A DNA stretch of 64,000 nucleotides from Plantago ovata (taxonomy: Eukaryota > Streptophyta > Magnoliopsida > Lamiales > Plantaginaceae), in the NCBI GenBank assembly GCA_028274465.1, contig CM051456.1, positions 48,909,011 through 48,973,010 on the forward strand. Direction: 5' to 3'. Made by a program: the position numbers and the translations under genes. The notes beneath the pieces are model-generated. The model saw nothing but the letters and a program-made list of their open reading frames with translations, had not been told where the DNA came from and searched no databases. Positions 1 to 13,110 of the stretch are shown piece after piece. Position 1 is the stretch's first letter. Every line of letters starts with the position of its first letter.

Positions 1-227
1 AGAATGAGTTGTATGTATAGAACAACTACTAGATCACTAGATTAGTTAGATTGCTATTTAGAGTGTTCCATTATGATATCGCTTTCCTCAAACATAGGAG
101 AGAACTAACTACAAGTACTATAGCTAAAACCAACCTTTACATTACCCTAGAAACTACATTAGTTGTCTATTGATTCATTCGTTCACTTCTATTGCTTTAG
201 GTAGATGAAAGATACAATCCCATGTAA
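1..227 (+). repeat. Representative A monomer (227 bp)
   Basis: First complete A-type unit, chosen to start at 'agaatgag'; the next unit starts at 228. It lacks the extra module of the B class: the core 'aactaactacaagtactatag' passes directly into 'ctaaaaccaacc'. Length variants of 229, 239 and 241 bp also occur; the 239/241 forms gain 12 bp by an extra 'ctactagatcaa'. The phase is arbitrary, since a tandem repeat has no natural start. Confidence 0.93.
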
Positions 228-456
228 AGAATGAGTTGTATATATAGAACAACTACTAGATCACTAGATTAGTTAGATTGCTATTTAGAGTGTTCCATTA
301 TGATATCTCTTTCCTCAAACATAGGAGAGAACTAACTACAAGTACTATAGGTGAAACTAACCTTTCCATTACCCTTACAAACTAGATTAGTTGTCTATTG
401 ATTCATTCATTCACTTCCTATTGCATTAGGTAGATAAAAGATACAATCCCATGTAA

Positions 457-745
457 AGAATGAGTTGTATGTCTACCCTTTATATAGAACAACAACTAGA
501 TCACTAGATTTGTTAGATTGCTGTATAGAGTGTTCCGTTATGATATCCCTTTCCGCAAGCATAGGAGAGAACTAACTACAAGTACTAGAGTTATATACAC
601 AATCAAATAAGAAGTTCCCTTGCTTCCTTAATGAGCAAGTTAAAGAGTCCATTGAAACTAACCTATCTATTGTGCTTACTGACTAGATGATTCATTCATC
701 CACTTTCTATTGCTTTATGTAGATGAAAGATACAATGCCATGTGA
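457..745 (+). repeat. Representative B monomer (289 bp, with extra ~60-bp module)
   Basis: B unit bounded by 'agaatgag' at 457 and 746. After 'aactaactacaagtactag' it carries a segment absent from A ('ttatatacacaatcaaataa' through 'aaagagtccatt', about 590-655) and then rejoins A-like sequence at 'gaaactaacct'. Inside the module is an inverted repeat, CTTGCT (619-624), a 9-nt loop and AGCAAG (634-639). B also differs near its start ('tctaccctttatatagaac' against 'tatagaac') and in the tail ('gccatgtga' against 'cccatgtaa'). The two classes are therefore long diverged and are co-amplified as a set. Confidence 0.92.
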
Positions 746-984
746 AGAATGAGCTGTATGTATAAAACAACTACTAGATCAACTACTAGATCAATAGATT
801 AGTTAGATTGCTATTTAGACTGTTCCATTATGATATCCCTTTCCTCAAACATAGGAGAGAACTAACTACAAGTACTATAGCTAAAACCAACCTTTACATT
901 ACCCTAGAAACTACATTAGTTGTCTATTGATTCATTCGTTCACTTCTATTGCTTTAGGTAGATGAAAGATACAATCCCATGTAA

Positions 985-3245
985 AGAATGAGTTGTATGT
1001 ATAGAACAACTACTAGATCACTAGATTAGTTAGATTGCTATTTAGAGTGTTCCATTATGATATCGCTTTCCTCAAACATAGGAGAGAACTAACTACAAGT
1101 ACTATAGCTAAAACCAACCTTTACATTACCCTAGAAACTACATTAGTTGTCTATTGATTCATTCGTTCACTTCTATTGCTTTAGGTAGATGAAAGATACA
1201 ATCCCATGTAAAGAATGAGTTGTATATATAGAACAACTACTAGATCACTAGATTAGTTAGATTGCTATTTAGAGTGTTCCATTATGATATCTCTTTCCTC
1301 AAACATAGGAGAGAACTAACTACAAGTACTATAGGTGAAACTAACCTTTCCATTACCCTTACAAACTAGATTAGTTGTCTATTGATTCATTCATTCACTT
1401 TCTATTGCATTAGGTAGATAAAAGATACAATCCCATGTAAAGAATGAGTTGTATGTCTACCCTTTATATAGAACAACAACTAGATCACTAGATTTGTTAG
1501 ATTGCTGTATAGAGTGTTCCGTTATGATATCCCTTTCCGCAAGCATAGGAGAGAACTAACTACAAGTACTAGAGTTATATACACAATCAAATAAGAAGTT
1601 CCCTTGCTTCCTTAATGAGCAAGTTAAAGAGTCCATTGAAACTAACCTATCTATTGTGCTTACTGACTAGATGATTCATTCATCCACTTTCTATTGCTTT
1701 ATGTAGATGAAAGATACAATGCCATGTGAAGAATGAGCTGTATGTATAAAACAACTACTAGATCAACTACTAGATCAATAGATTAGTTAGATTGCTATTT
1801 AGACTGTTCCATTATGATATCCCTTTCCTCAAACATAGGAGAGAACTAACTACAAGTACTATAGCTAAAACTAACATTTCCATTACCCTTACAAACTAGA
1901 TTAGTTGTCTATTGATTCATTCATTCACTTTCTATTGCTTTAGGTAGATGAAAGATATAATCCCATGTAAAGAATGAGTTGTATGTCTTCCCTTTATATA
2001 AAACAACAACTAGATCACTAGATTTGTTAGATTGCTATATAGAGAGTTCCGTTATGATATCCCTTTCCGCAAACATAAGAGAGAACTAACTACAAGTACT
2101 AGAGTTATATACACAATCAAATAAGAAGTTCCCTTGTTTCCTTAATGAGCAAGTTAAAGAGTCCATTGAAACTAACCTATCTATTGTGCTTACTAACTAG
2201 ATGATTCATTCATCCACTTTCTATTGCTTTATGTAGATGAAAGATACAATGCCATGTGAAGAATCAGCTGTATATATAGAACAACTACTAGATCAACTAC
2301 TAGATCACTAGATTAGTTAGATTGCTATTTAGAGTGTTCCATTATGATATCCCTTTCCTCAAACATAGGAGAGAACTAACTACAAGTACTATAGCTGAAA
2401 CTAACCTTTCCATTACCCTTACAAACTAGATTAGTTGTCTATTGATTCATTCATTCAATTTCTATTGCTTTAGGTAGATGAAAGATACAATCCCATGTAA
2501 AGAATGAGTTGTATATATAGAACAAGTACTAGATCACTAGATTAGTTAGATTGCTATTTAGAGTGTTCCATTATGATATCCATTTCCTCAAACATAGAAG
2601 AGAACTAACTACAAGTACTATAGCTAAAACTAACCTTTCCATTACCCTGACAAACTAGATTAGTTGTGTATTGATTCATTCATTCACTTTCTATTGCATT
2701 AGGTAGATGAAAGATACAATCCCATGTAAAGAATGAGTTGTATGTCTTCCCTTTATATAGAACAACAACTAGATCACTAGATTTGTTAGATTGCTATATA
2801 GAGTGTTCCGTTATGATATCCCTTTCCGCAAACATAGGAGAGAACTAACTACAAGTACTAGAGTTATATACACAATCAAATAAGAAGTTCCCTTGTTTCC
2901 TTAATGAGCAAGTTAAAGAGTCCATTGAAACTAACCTATCTATTTTGCTTACTAACTAGATGATTCATTTATCCAATTTCTATTGCTTTATGTAGATGAA
3001 AGATACAATGCCATGTGAAGAATGAGTTGTATGTATAGAACAACTACTAGATCACTAGATTAGTTAGATTGCTATTTAGACTGTTCCATTATGATATCCC
3101 TTTCCTCAAACATAGGAGAGAACTAACTACAAGTACTATAGCTAAAACCAACCTTTACATTACCCTAGAAACTACATTAGTTGTCTATTGATTCATTCGT
3201 TCACTTCTATTGCTTTAGGTAGATGAAAGATACAATCCCATGTAA
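985..3245 (+). repeat. 2,261-bp nine-monomer higher-order repeat, copy 1
   Basis: Nine monomers in the order A227-A229-B289-A241-B289-A241-A229-B289-A227, summing to 2,261 bp. The next copy begins at 3246 with the same order and the same private variants, for example 'gatatcgctttcc' in the first A and 'agaatcagctg' in the sixth monomer. The match looks almost perfect, which indicates a recent block duplication. Confidence 0.92.
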
Positions 3246-5506
3246 AGAATGAGTTGTATGTATAGAACAACTACTAGATCACTAGATTAGTTAGATTGCT
3301 ATTTAGAGTGTTCCATTATGATATCGCTTTCCTCAAACATAGGAGAGAACTAACTACAAGTACTATAGCTAAAACCAACCTTTACATTACCCTAGAAACT
3401 ACATTAGTTGTCTATTGATTCATTCGTTCACTTCTATTGCTTTAGGTAGATGAAAGATACAATCCCATGTAAAGAATGAGTTGTATATATAGAACAACTA
3501 CTAGATCACTAGATTAGTTAGATTGCTATTTAGAGTGTTCCATTATGATATCTCTTTCCTCAAACATAGGAGAGAACTAACTACAAGTACTATAGGTGAA
3601 ACTAACCTTTCCATTACCCTTACAAACTAGATTAGTTGTCTATTGATTCATTCATTCACTTTCTATTGCATTAGGTAGATAAAAGATACAATCCCATGTA
3701 AAGAATGAGTTGTATGTCTACCCTTTATATAGAACAACAACTAGATCACTAGATTTGTTAGATTGCTGTATAGAGTGTTCCGTTATGATATCCCTTTCCG
3801 CAAGCATAGGAGAGAACTAACTACAAGTACTAGAGTTATATACACAATCAAATAAGAAGTTCCCTTGCTTCCTTAATGAGCAAGTTAAAGAGTCCATTGA
3901 AACTAACCTATCTATTGTGCTTACTGACTAGATGATTCATTCATCCACTTTCTATTGCTTTATGTAGATGAAAGATACAATGCCATGTGAAGAATGAGCT
4001 GTATGTATAAAACAACTACTAGATCAACTACTAGATCAATAGATTAGTTAGATTGCTATTTAGACTGTTCCATTATGATATCCCTTTCCTCAAACATAGG
4101 AGAGAACTAACTACAAGTACTATAGCTAAAACTAACATTTCCATTACCCTTACAAACTAGATTAGTTGTCTATTGATTCATTCATTCACTTTCTATTGCT
4201 TTAGGTAGATGAAAGATATAATCCCATGTAAAGAATGAGTTGTATGTCTTCCCTTTATATAAAACAACAACTAGATCACTAGATTTGTTAGATTGCTATA
4301 TAGAGAGTTCCGTTATGATATCCCTTTCCGCAAACATAAGAGAGAACTAACTACAAGTACTAGAGTTATATACACAATCAAATAAGAAGTTCCCTTGTTT
4401 CCTTAATGAGCAAGTTAAAGAGTCCATTGAAACTAACCTATCTATTGTGCTTACTAACTAGATGATTCATTCATCCACTTTCTATTGCTTTATGTAGATG
4501 AAAGATACAATGCCATGTGAAGAATCAGCTGTATATATAGAACAACTACTAGATCAACTACTAGATCACTAGATTAGTTAGATTGCTATTTAGAGTGTTC
4601 CATTATGATATCCCTTTCCTCAAACATAGGAGAGAACTAACTACAAGTACTATAGCTGAAACTAACCTTTCCATTACCCTTACAAACTAGATTAGTTGTC
4701 TATTGATTCATTCATTCCATTTCTATTGCTTTAGGTAGATGAAAGATACAATCCCATGTAAAGAATGAGTTGTATATATAGAACAAGTACTAGATCACTA
4801 GATTAGTTAGATTGCTATTTAGAGTGTTCCATTATGATATCCATTTCCTCAAACATAGAAGAGAACTAACTACAAGTACTATAGCTAAAACTAACCTTTC
4901 CATTACCCTGACAAACTAGATTAGTTGTGTATTGATTCATTCATTCACTTTCTATTGCATTAGGTAGATGAAAGATACAATCCCATGTAAAGAATGAGTT
5001 GTATGTCTTCCCTTTATATAGAACAACAACTAGATCACTAGATTTTTTAGATTGCTATATAGAGTGTTCCGTTATGATATCCCTTTCCGCAAACATAGGA
5101 GAGAACTAACTAAAAGTACTAGAGTTATATACACAATCAAATAAGAAGTTCCCTTGTTTCCTTAATGAGCAAGTTAAAGAGTCCATTGAAACTAACCTAT
5201 CTATTTTGCTTACTAACTAGATGATTCATTTATCCAATTTCTATTGCTTTATGTAGATGAAAGATACAATGCCATGTGAAGAATGAGTTGTATATATAGA
5301 ACAACTACTAGATCACTAGATTAGTTAGATTGCTATTTAGATTGTTCCATTATGATATCCCTTTCCTCAAACATAGGAGAGAACTAACTACAAGTACTAT
5401 AGCTAAAACCAACCTTTACATTACCCTAGAAACTACATTAGTTGTCTATTGATTCATTCGTTCACTTCTATTGCTTTAGGTAGATGAAAGATACAATCCC
5501 ATGTAA
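3246..5506 (+). repeat. 2,261-bp nine-monomer higher-order repeat, copy 2
   Basis: Same nine-monomer order and length as the preceding copy; the following first monomer starts at 5507, again exactly 2,261 bp on. A few differences are visible, such as 'gattttttagattg' near 5041 where the earlier copy reads 'gatttgttag', and 'ctaaaagtact' near 5110 for 'ctacaagtact'. These set this copy apart as a real repeat and not a duplicated read. Confidence 0.91.
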
Positions 5507-6490
5507 AGAATGAGTTGTATGTATAGAACAACTACTAGATCACTAGATTAGTTAGATTGCTATTTAGAGTGTTCCATTATGATATCGCTTTCCTCAAACA
5601 TAGGAGAGAACTAACTACAAGTACTATAGCTAAAACCAACCTTTACATTACCCTAGAAACTACATTAGTTGTCTATTGATTCATTCGTTCACTTCTATTG
5701 CTTTAGGTAGATGAAAGATACAATCCCATGTAAAGAATGAGTTGTATATATAGAACAACTACTAGATCACTAGATTAGTTAGATTGCTATTTAGAGTGTT
5801 CCATTATGATATCTCTTTCCTCAAACATAGGAGAGAACTAACTACAAGTACTATAGGTGAAACTAACCTTTCCATTACCCTTACAAACTAGATTAGTTGT
5901 CTATTGATTCATTCATTCACTTTCTATTGCATTAGGTAGATAAAAGATACAATCCCATGTAAAGAATGAGTTGTATGTCTACCCTTTATATAGAACAACA
6001 ACTAGATCACTAGATTTGTTAGATTGCTGTATAGAGTGTTCCGTTATGATATCCCTTTCCGCAAGCATAGGAGAGAACTAACTACAAGTACTAGAGTTAT
6101 ATACACAATCAAATAAGAAGTTCCCTTGCTTCCTTAATGAGCAAGTTAAAGAGTCCATTGAAACTAACCTATCTATTGTGCTTACTGACTAGATGATTCA
6201 TTCATCCACTTTCTATTGCTTTATGTAGATGAAAGATACAATGCCATGTGAAGAATGAGCTGTATGTATAAAACAACTACTAGATCAACTACTAGATCAA
6301 TAGATTAGTTAGATTGCTATTTAGACTGTTCCATTATGATATCCCTTTCCTCAAACATAGGAGAGAACTAACTACAAGTACTATAGCTAAAACCAACCTT
6401 TACATTACCCTAGAAACTACATTAGTTGTCTATTGATTCATTCGTTCACTTCTATTGCTTTAGGTAGATGAAAGATACAATCCCATGTAA
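5507..6490 (+). repeat. 984-bp tetramer copy, equivalent to 1-984
   Basis: Four monomers A227-A229-B289-A239, matching 1-984 in order, length and private variants. In both places the fourth monomer returns to the first A form (at 985 and at 6491). This tetramer looks like a deletion derivative of the 2,261-bp unit, or its ancestor. The sequence 4-mer, 9-mer, 9-mer, then 4-mer again hints at a longer super-period near 5.5 kb, of which only the beginning of a second round is in the window. Confidence 0.85.
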
Positions 6491-8399
6491 AGAATGAGTT
6501 GTATGTATAGAACAACTACTAGATCACTAGATTAGTTAGATTGCTATTTAGAGTGTTCCATTATGATATCGCTTTCCTCAAACATAGGAGAGAACTAACT
6601 ACAAGTACTATAGCTAAAACCAACCTTTACATTACCCTAGAAACTACATTAGTTGTCTATTGATTCATTCGTTCACTTCTATTGCTTTAGGTAGATGAAA
6701 GATACAATCCCATGTAAAGAATGAGTTGTATATATAGAACAACTACTAGATCACTAGATTAGTTAGATTGCTATTTAGAGTGTTCCATTATGATATCTCT
6801 TTCCTCAAACATAGGAGAGAACTAACTACAAGTACTATAGGTGAAACTAACCTTTCCATTACCCTTACAAACTAGATTAGTTGTCTATTGATTCATTCAT
6901 TCACTTTCTATTGCATTAGGTAGATAAAAGATACAATCCCATGTAAAGAATGAGTTGTATGTCTACCCTTTATATAGAACAACAACTAGATCACTAGATT
7001 TGTTAGATTGCTGTATAGAGTGTTCCGTTATGATATCCCATTCCGCAAGCATAGGAGAGAACTAACTACAAGTACTAGAGTTATATACACAATCAAATAA
7101 GAAGTTCCCTTGCTTCCTTAATGAGCAAGTTAAAGAGTCCATTGAAACTAACCTATCTATTGTGCTTACTGACTAGATGATTCATTCATCCACTTTCTAT
7201 TGCTTTATGTAGATGAAAGATACAATGCCATGTGAAGAATGAGCTGTATGTATAAAACAACTACTAGATCAACTACTAGATCAATAGATTAGTTAGATTG
7301 CTATTTAGACTGTTCCATTATGATATCCCTTTCCTCAAACATAGGAGAGAACTAACTACAAGTACTATAGCTAAAACTAACATTTCCATTACCCTTACAA
7401 ACTAGATTAGTTGTCTATTGATTCATTCATTCACTTTCTATTGCTTTAGGTAGATGAAAGATATAATCCCATGTAAAGAATGAGTTGTATGTCTTCCCTT
7501 TATATAAAACAACAACTAGATCACTAGATTTGTTAGATTGCTATATAGAGAGTTCCGTTATGATATCCCTTTCCGCAAACATAAGAGAGAACTAACTACA
7601 AGTACTAGAGTTATATACACAATCAAATAAGAAGATCCCTTGCTTCCTTAATGAGCAAGTTCAAGAGTCCATTGAAACTAACCTATCTATTGTGCTTACT
7701 AACTAGATGATTCATTCATCCACTTTCTATTGCTTTATGTAGATGAAAGATACAATGCCATGTGAAGAATAAGCTGTATGTATAAAACAACTACTAGATC
7801 AATTACTAGATCAATAGATTAGTTAGATTGCTATTTAGACTGTTCCATTATGATATCCCTTTCCTCAAACATAGGAGAGAACTAACTACAAGTACTATAG
7901 CTAAAACTAACCTTTCCATTACCCTTACAAACTAGATTAGTTGTCTATTGATTCATTCATTAACTTTCTATTGCTTTAGGTAGATGAAAGATATAATCCC
8001 ATGTAAAGAATGAGTTGTATGTCTTCCCTTTATATAAAACAACAACTAGATCACTAGATTTGTTAGATTGCTATATAGAGAGTTCCGTTATGATATCCCT
8101 TTCCGCAAACATAGGAGAGAACTAACTACAAGTACTAGAGTTATATACACAATCAAATAAGAAGTTCCCTTGCTTCCTTAATGAGCAAGTTCAAGAGTCC
8201 ATTGAAACTAACCTATCTATTGTGCTTACTAACTAGATGATTCATTCATCCACTTTCTATTGCTTTATGTAGATGAAAGATACAATGCCATGTGAAGAAT
8301 GAGCTGTATGTATAAAACAACTACTAGATCAACTACCAGATCACTAGATTAGTTAGATTGCTATTTAGACTGTTCCATTATGATATCCCTTTCCTCAAA

Positions 8400-10580
8400 C
8401 ATAGGAGAGAACTAACTACAAGTACTATAGCTGAAAGTAACCTTTCCATTACCCTTCAAACTAGATTAGTTGTCTATTGATTCATTCATTCACTTTCTAT
8501 TGCATTAGGTAGATGAAAGATACAATCCCATGTAAAGAATGAGTTGTATGTCTTCCCTTTATATAGAACAACAACTAGATCACTAGATTAGTTAGATTGC
8601 TATATAGAGTGTTCCGTTATGATATTCCTTTCCGCAAACATAGGAGAGAACTAACTACAAGTACTAAAGTTATATACACAATAAAATAAGAAGTTCCCTT
8701 GTTTCCTTAATGAGCAAGTTAAAGAGTCCATTGAAACTAACCTATCTATTGTGCTTACTGACTAGATGATTCATTCATCCACTTTCTATTGCTTTATGTA
8801 GATGAAAGATACAATGCCATGTGAAGAATGAATTGTATGTATAGAACAACTACTAGATCAACTACTAGATCACTAGATTAGTTAGATTGCTATTTAGAGT
8901 GTTCCATTATGATATCCCTTTACTCAAACATAGGAGAGAACTAACTACAAGTACTATAGCTGAAACTAACCTTTCCATTACCCTTACAAACTAGATTAGT
9001 TGTCTATTGATTCATTCATCCACTTTCTATTGCTTTATGTAGATGAAAGATACAATGCCATGTGAAGAATGAGTTGTATGTATAGAACAACTACTAGATC
9101 ACTAGATTAGTTAGATTGCTATTTAGAGTGTTCCATTATGATATCCCTTTTCTCAAACATAGGAGAGAACTAACTACAAGTACTATAGGTGAAACTAACC
9201 TTTCCATTACCCTTACAAACTAGATTAGTTGTCTATTGATTCATTCATCCACTTTCTATTGCTTTATGTAGATGAAAGATACAATGCCATGTGAAGAATG
9301 ACTTGTATGTATAGAACAACTACTAGATCACTAGATTAGTTAGATTGCTATTTAGAGTGTTCCATTATGATATCCCTTTCCTCAAACATAGGAGAGAACT
9401 AACTACAAGTACTAGAGGTGAAACTAACCTTTCCATTACCCTTACAAACTAGATTAGTTGTCTATTGATTCATTCATTCACTTTCTATTGCATTAGGTAA
9501 ATAAAAGATACAATCCCATGTAAAGAATGAGTTGTATGTCTTCCCTTTATATAGAACAACAACTAGATCACTAGATTTGTTAGATTGCTATATAGAGTGT
9601 TCCGTTATGATATCCCTTTCCGCAAGCATAGGAGAGAACTAACTACAAGTACTAGAGTTATATACACAATCAAATAAGAAGTTCCCTTGCTTCCTTAATG
9701 AACAAGTTAAGGAGTCCATTGAAACTAACCTATCTATTGTGCTTACTGACTAGATGATTCATTCATCCACTTTCTATTTCTTTATGTAGATGAAAGATAC
9801 AATGCCATGTGAAGAATGAGCTGTATGTATAAAACAACTACTAGATCAACTACCAGATCACTAGATTAGTTAGATTGCTATTTAGACTGTTCCATTCTGA
9901 TATCCCTTTCCTCAAACATAGGAGAGAACTAACTACAAGTACTATAGCTGAAAGTAACCTTTCCATTACCCTTCAAACTAGATTAGTTGTCTATTGATTC
10001 TTTCATTCACTTTCTATTGCATTAGGTAGATGAAAGATACAATCCCATGTAAAGAATGAGTTGTATGTCTTTCCTTTATATATAACACAACTAGATCACT
10101 AGATTAGTTAGATTGCTATATAGAGTGTTCCGTTATGATATCCCTTTCCGCAAACATAGGAGAGAACTAACTACAAGTACTAAAGTTATATACACAATCA
10201 AATAAAGAAGTTCCCTTGTTTCCTTAATGAGCAAGTTAAAGAGTCCATTGAAACTAACCTATCTATTGTGCTTACTGACTAGATGATTCATTCATCCACT
10301 TTCTATTGCTTTATGTAGATGAAAGATACAATGCCATGTGAAGAATGAGCTGTATGTATAGAACAACTACTAGATCAACTACTAGATCACTAGATTAGTT
10401 AGATTGCTATTTAGAGTGTTCCATTATGATATCCCTTTCCTCAAACATAGGAGAGAACTAACTACAAGTACTATAGCTGAAACTAACCTTTCCATTACCC
10501 TTACAAACTATATTAGTTGTCTATTGATTCATTCATCCCCTTTCTATTGCTTTATGTAGATGAAAGATACAATGCCATGG
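8400..10580 (+). repeat. ~2.5-kb offset block duplication, copy 1
   Basis: This block recurs about 2,528 bp downstream. Markers shared at that offset include 'cccttttctcaaac' (9145 and 11673) and 'agaatgacttg' (9295 and 11823); 'cattctgatatcc' (near 9895 and 12420) and 'ctttatatataacac' (near 10075 and 12600) also recur. Limits are approximate: the match fades on the left through a few substitutions and ends on the right near 10580, where a degraded stretch begins. Confidence 0.8.
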
Positions 10581-10990
10581 AAGAATGAGTTGTATGTATG
10601 TCCCTTTATATAGAACAACACTAGATCACTAGATTGTTAGATTGCTATATAGAGGTTCCAGTTATGATATCCCTTTCCTCAAACATAGGAGAGAACTAAC
10701 TACAAGTACTAATATATACAACAAAAACCTTCCATTGCCCTTAATGAGCAGTTAAGGCCATTGAATCCTATCATCCCTTACTTGATTCATATCCACTTTA
10801 TGCTTATGTAGATGAAGATACAATGCCATGTGAAGAATGACTGTATGTATAAAACAACTACTAGATCACTACAGATCAGAGCTAGTTTAGATTGTATTAA
10901 CTGTTCATTATGAATCCCTTTCCTCAACATAGGAGAGAACTAACTACAAGTACTTATAGCTGACAGCTAACCTTTCCATACCCTTCAAAC
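10560..10990 (+). repeat. Indel-rich, degraded stretch of satellite
   Basis: Satellite sequence with many small deletions not seen elsewhere on this side of the window, for example 'gccatggaag' for 'gccatgtgaag', 'agattgttagattg', 'agaggttccag' and a shortened B module ('aatatatacaacaaaaacc'). Neighbouring units on both sides are clean. This may be a poorly polished consensus or collapsed repeat join, or a genuinely decayed monomer pair. Confidence 0.75.
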
Positions 10991-13110
10991 TAGATTAGTT
11001 GTCTATTGATTCATTCATTCACTTTCTATTGCATTAGGTAGATAAAAGATACAATCCCATGTAAAGAATGAGTTGTATGTCTTCCCTTTATATAGAACAA
11101 CAACTAGATCACTAGATTAGTTAGATTGCTATATAGAGTGTTCCGTTATGATATCCTTTCCGCAAGCATAGGAGAGAACTAACTACAAGTACTAGAGTTA
11201 TATACACAATCAAATAAGAAGTTCCCTTGTTTCCTTAATGAGCAAGTTAAAGAGTCCATTGAAACTAACCTATCTATTGTGCTTACTGACTAGATGATTC
11301 ATTCATCCACTTTCTATTGCTTTATGTAGATGAAAGATACAATGCCATGTGAAGAATGAGTTGTATGTATAGAACAACTACTAGATCAACTACTAGATCA
11401 CTAGATTAGTTAGATTGCTATTTAGAGTGTTCCATTATGATATCCCTTTCCTCAAACATAGGAGAGAACTAACTACAAGTACTATAGCTAAAACTAACCT
11501 TTCCATTACCCTTACAAACTAGATTAGTTGTCTATTGATTCATTCATCCACTTTCTATTGCTTTATGTAGATGAAAGATACAATGCCATGTGAAGAATGA
11601 GTTGTATGTATAGAACAACTACTAGATCACTAGATTAGTTAGATTGCTATTTAGAGTGTTCCATTATGATATCCCTTTTCTCAAACATAGGAGAGAACTA
11701 ACTACAAGTACTATAGGTGAAACTAACCTTTCCATTACCCTTACAAACTAGATTAGTTGTCTATGGATTCATTCATCCACTTTCTATTGCTTTATGTAGA
11801 TGAAAGATACAATGCCATGTGAAGAATGACTTGTATGTATAGAACAACTACTAGATCACTAGATTAGTTAGATTGCTATTTAGAGTGTTCCATTATGATA
11901 TCCCTTTCCTCAAACATAGGAGAGAACTAACTACAAGTACTAGAGGTGAAACTAACCTTTCCATTACCCTTACAAACTAGATTAGTTGTCTATTGATTCA
12001 TTCATTCACTTTCTATTGCATTAGGTAAATAAAAGATACAATCCCATGTAAAGAATGAGTTGTATGTCTTCCCTTTATATAGAACAACAACTAGATCACT
12101 AGATTTGTTAGATTGCTATATAGAGTGTTCCGTTATGATATCCCTTTCCGCAAGCATAGGAGAGAACTAACTACAAGTACTAGAGTTATATACACAATCA
12201 AATAAGAAGTTCCCTTGCTTCCTTAATGAACAAGTTAAGGAGTCCATTGAAACTAACCTATCTATTGTGCTTACTGACTAGATGATTCATTCATCCACTT
12301 TCTATTTCTTTATGTAGATGAAAGATACAATGCCATGTGAAGAATGAGCTGTATGTATAAAACAACTACTAGATCAACTACCAGATCACTAGATTAGTTA
12401 GATTGCTATTTAGACTGTTCCATTCTGATATCCCTTTCCTCAAACATAGGAGAGAACTAACTACAAGTACTATAGCTGAAAGTAACCTTTCCATTACCCT
12501 TCAAACTAGATTAGTTGTCTATTGATTCTTTCATTCACTTTCTATTGCATTAGGTAGATGAAAGATACAATCCCATGTAAAGAATGAGTTGTATGTCTTT
12601 CCTTTATATATAACACAACTAGATCACTAGATTAGTTAGATTGCTATATAGAGTGTTCCGTTATGATATCCCTTTCCGCAAACATAGGAGAGAACTAACT
12701 ACAAGTACTAAAGTTATATACACAATCAAATAAAGAAGTTCCCTTGATTCCTTAATGAGCAAGTTAAAGAGTCCATTGAAACTAACCTATCTATTGTGCT
12801 TACTGACTAGATGATTCATTCATCCACTTTCTATTGCTTTATGTAGATGAAAGATACAATGCCATGTGAAGAATGAGCTGTATGTATAGAACAACTACTA
12901 GATCAACTACTAGATCACTAGATTAGTTAGATTGCTATTTAGAGTGTTCCATTATGATATCCCTTTCCTCAAACATAGGAGAGAACTAACTACAAGTACT
13001 ATAGCTGAAACTAACCTTTCCATTACCCTTACAAACTATATTAGTTGTCTATTGATTCATTCATCCACTTTCTATTGCTTTATGTAGATGAAAGATACAA
13101 TGCCATGTGA
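10950..13110 (+). repeat. ~2.5-kb offset block duplication, copy 2
   Basis: Second copy of the 8.4-10.6 kb block, offset about 2,528 bp and sharing its private variants. It continues cleanly beyond 13,100, while the first copy runs into the degraded stretch. A further partial copy of the 'agaatgacttg' monomer occurs at 13340, 1,517 bp after the one at 11823. Confidence 0.8.

Noticed and set aside
478-490. TATA-box-like 'ctttatatag' in every B monomer
   Set aside because: AT-rich satellite produces such strings by composition; there is no downstream gene. Transcription of the satellite cannot be judged from sequence.
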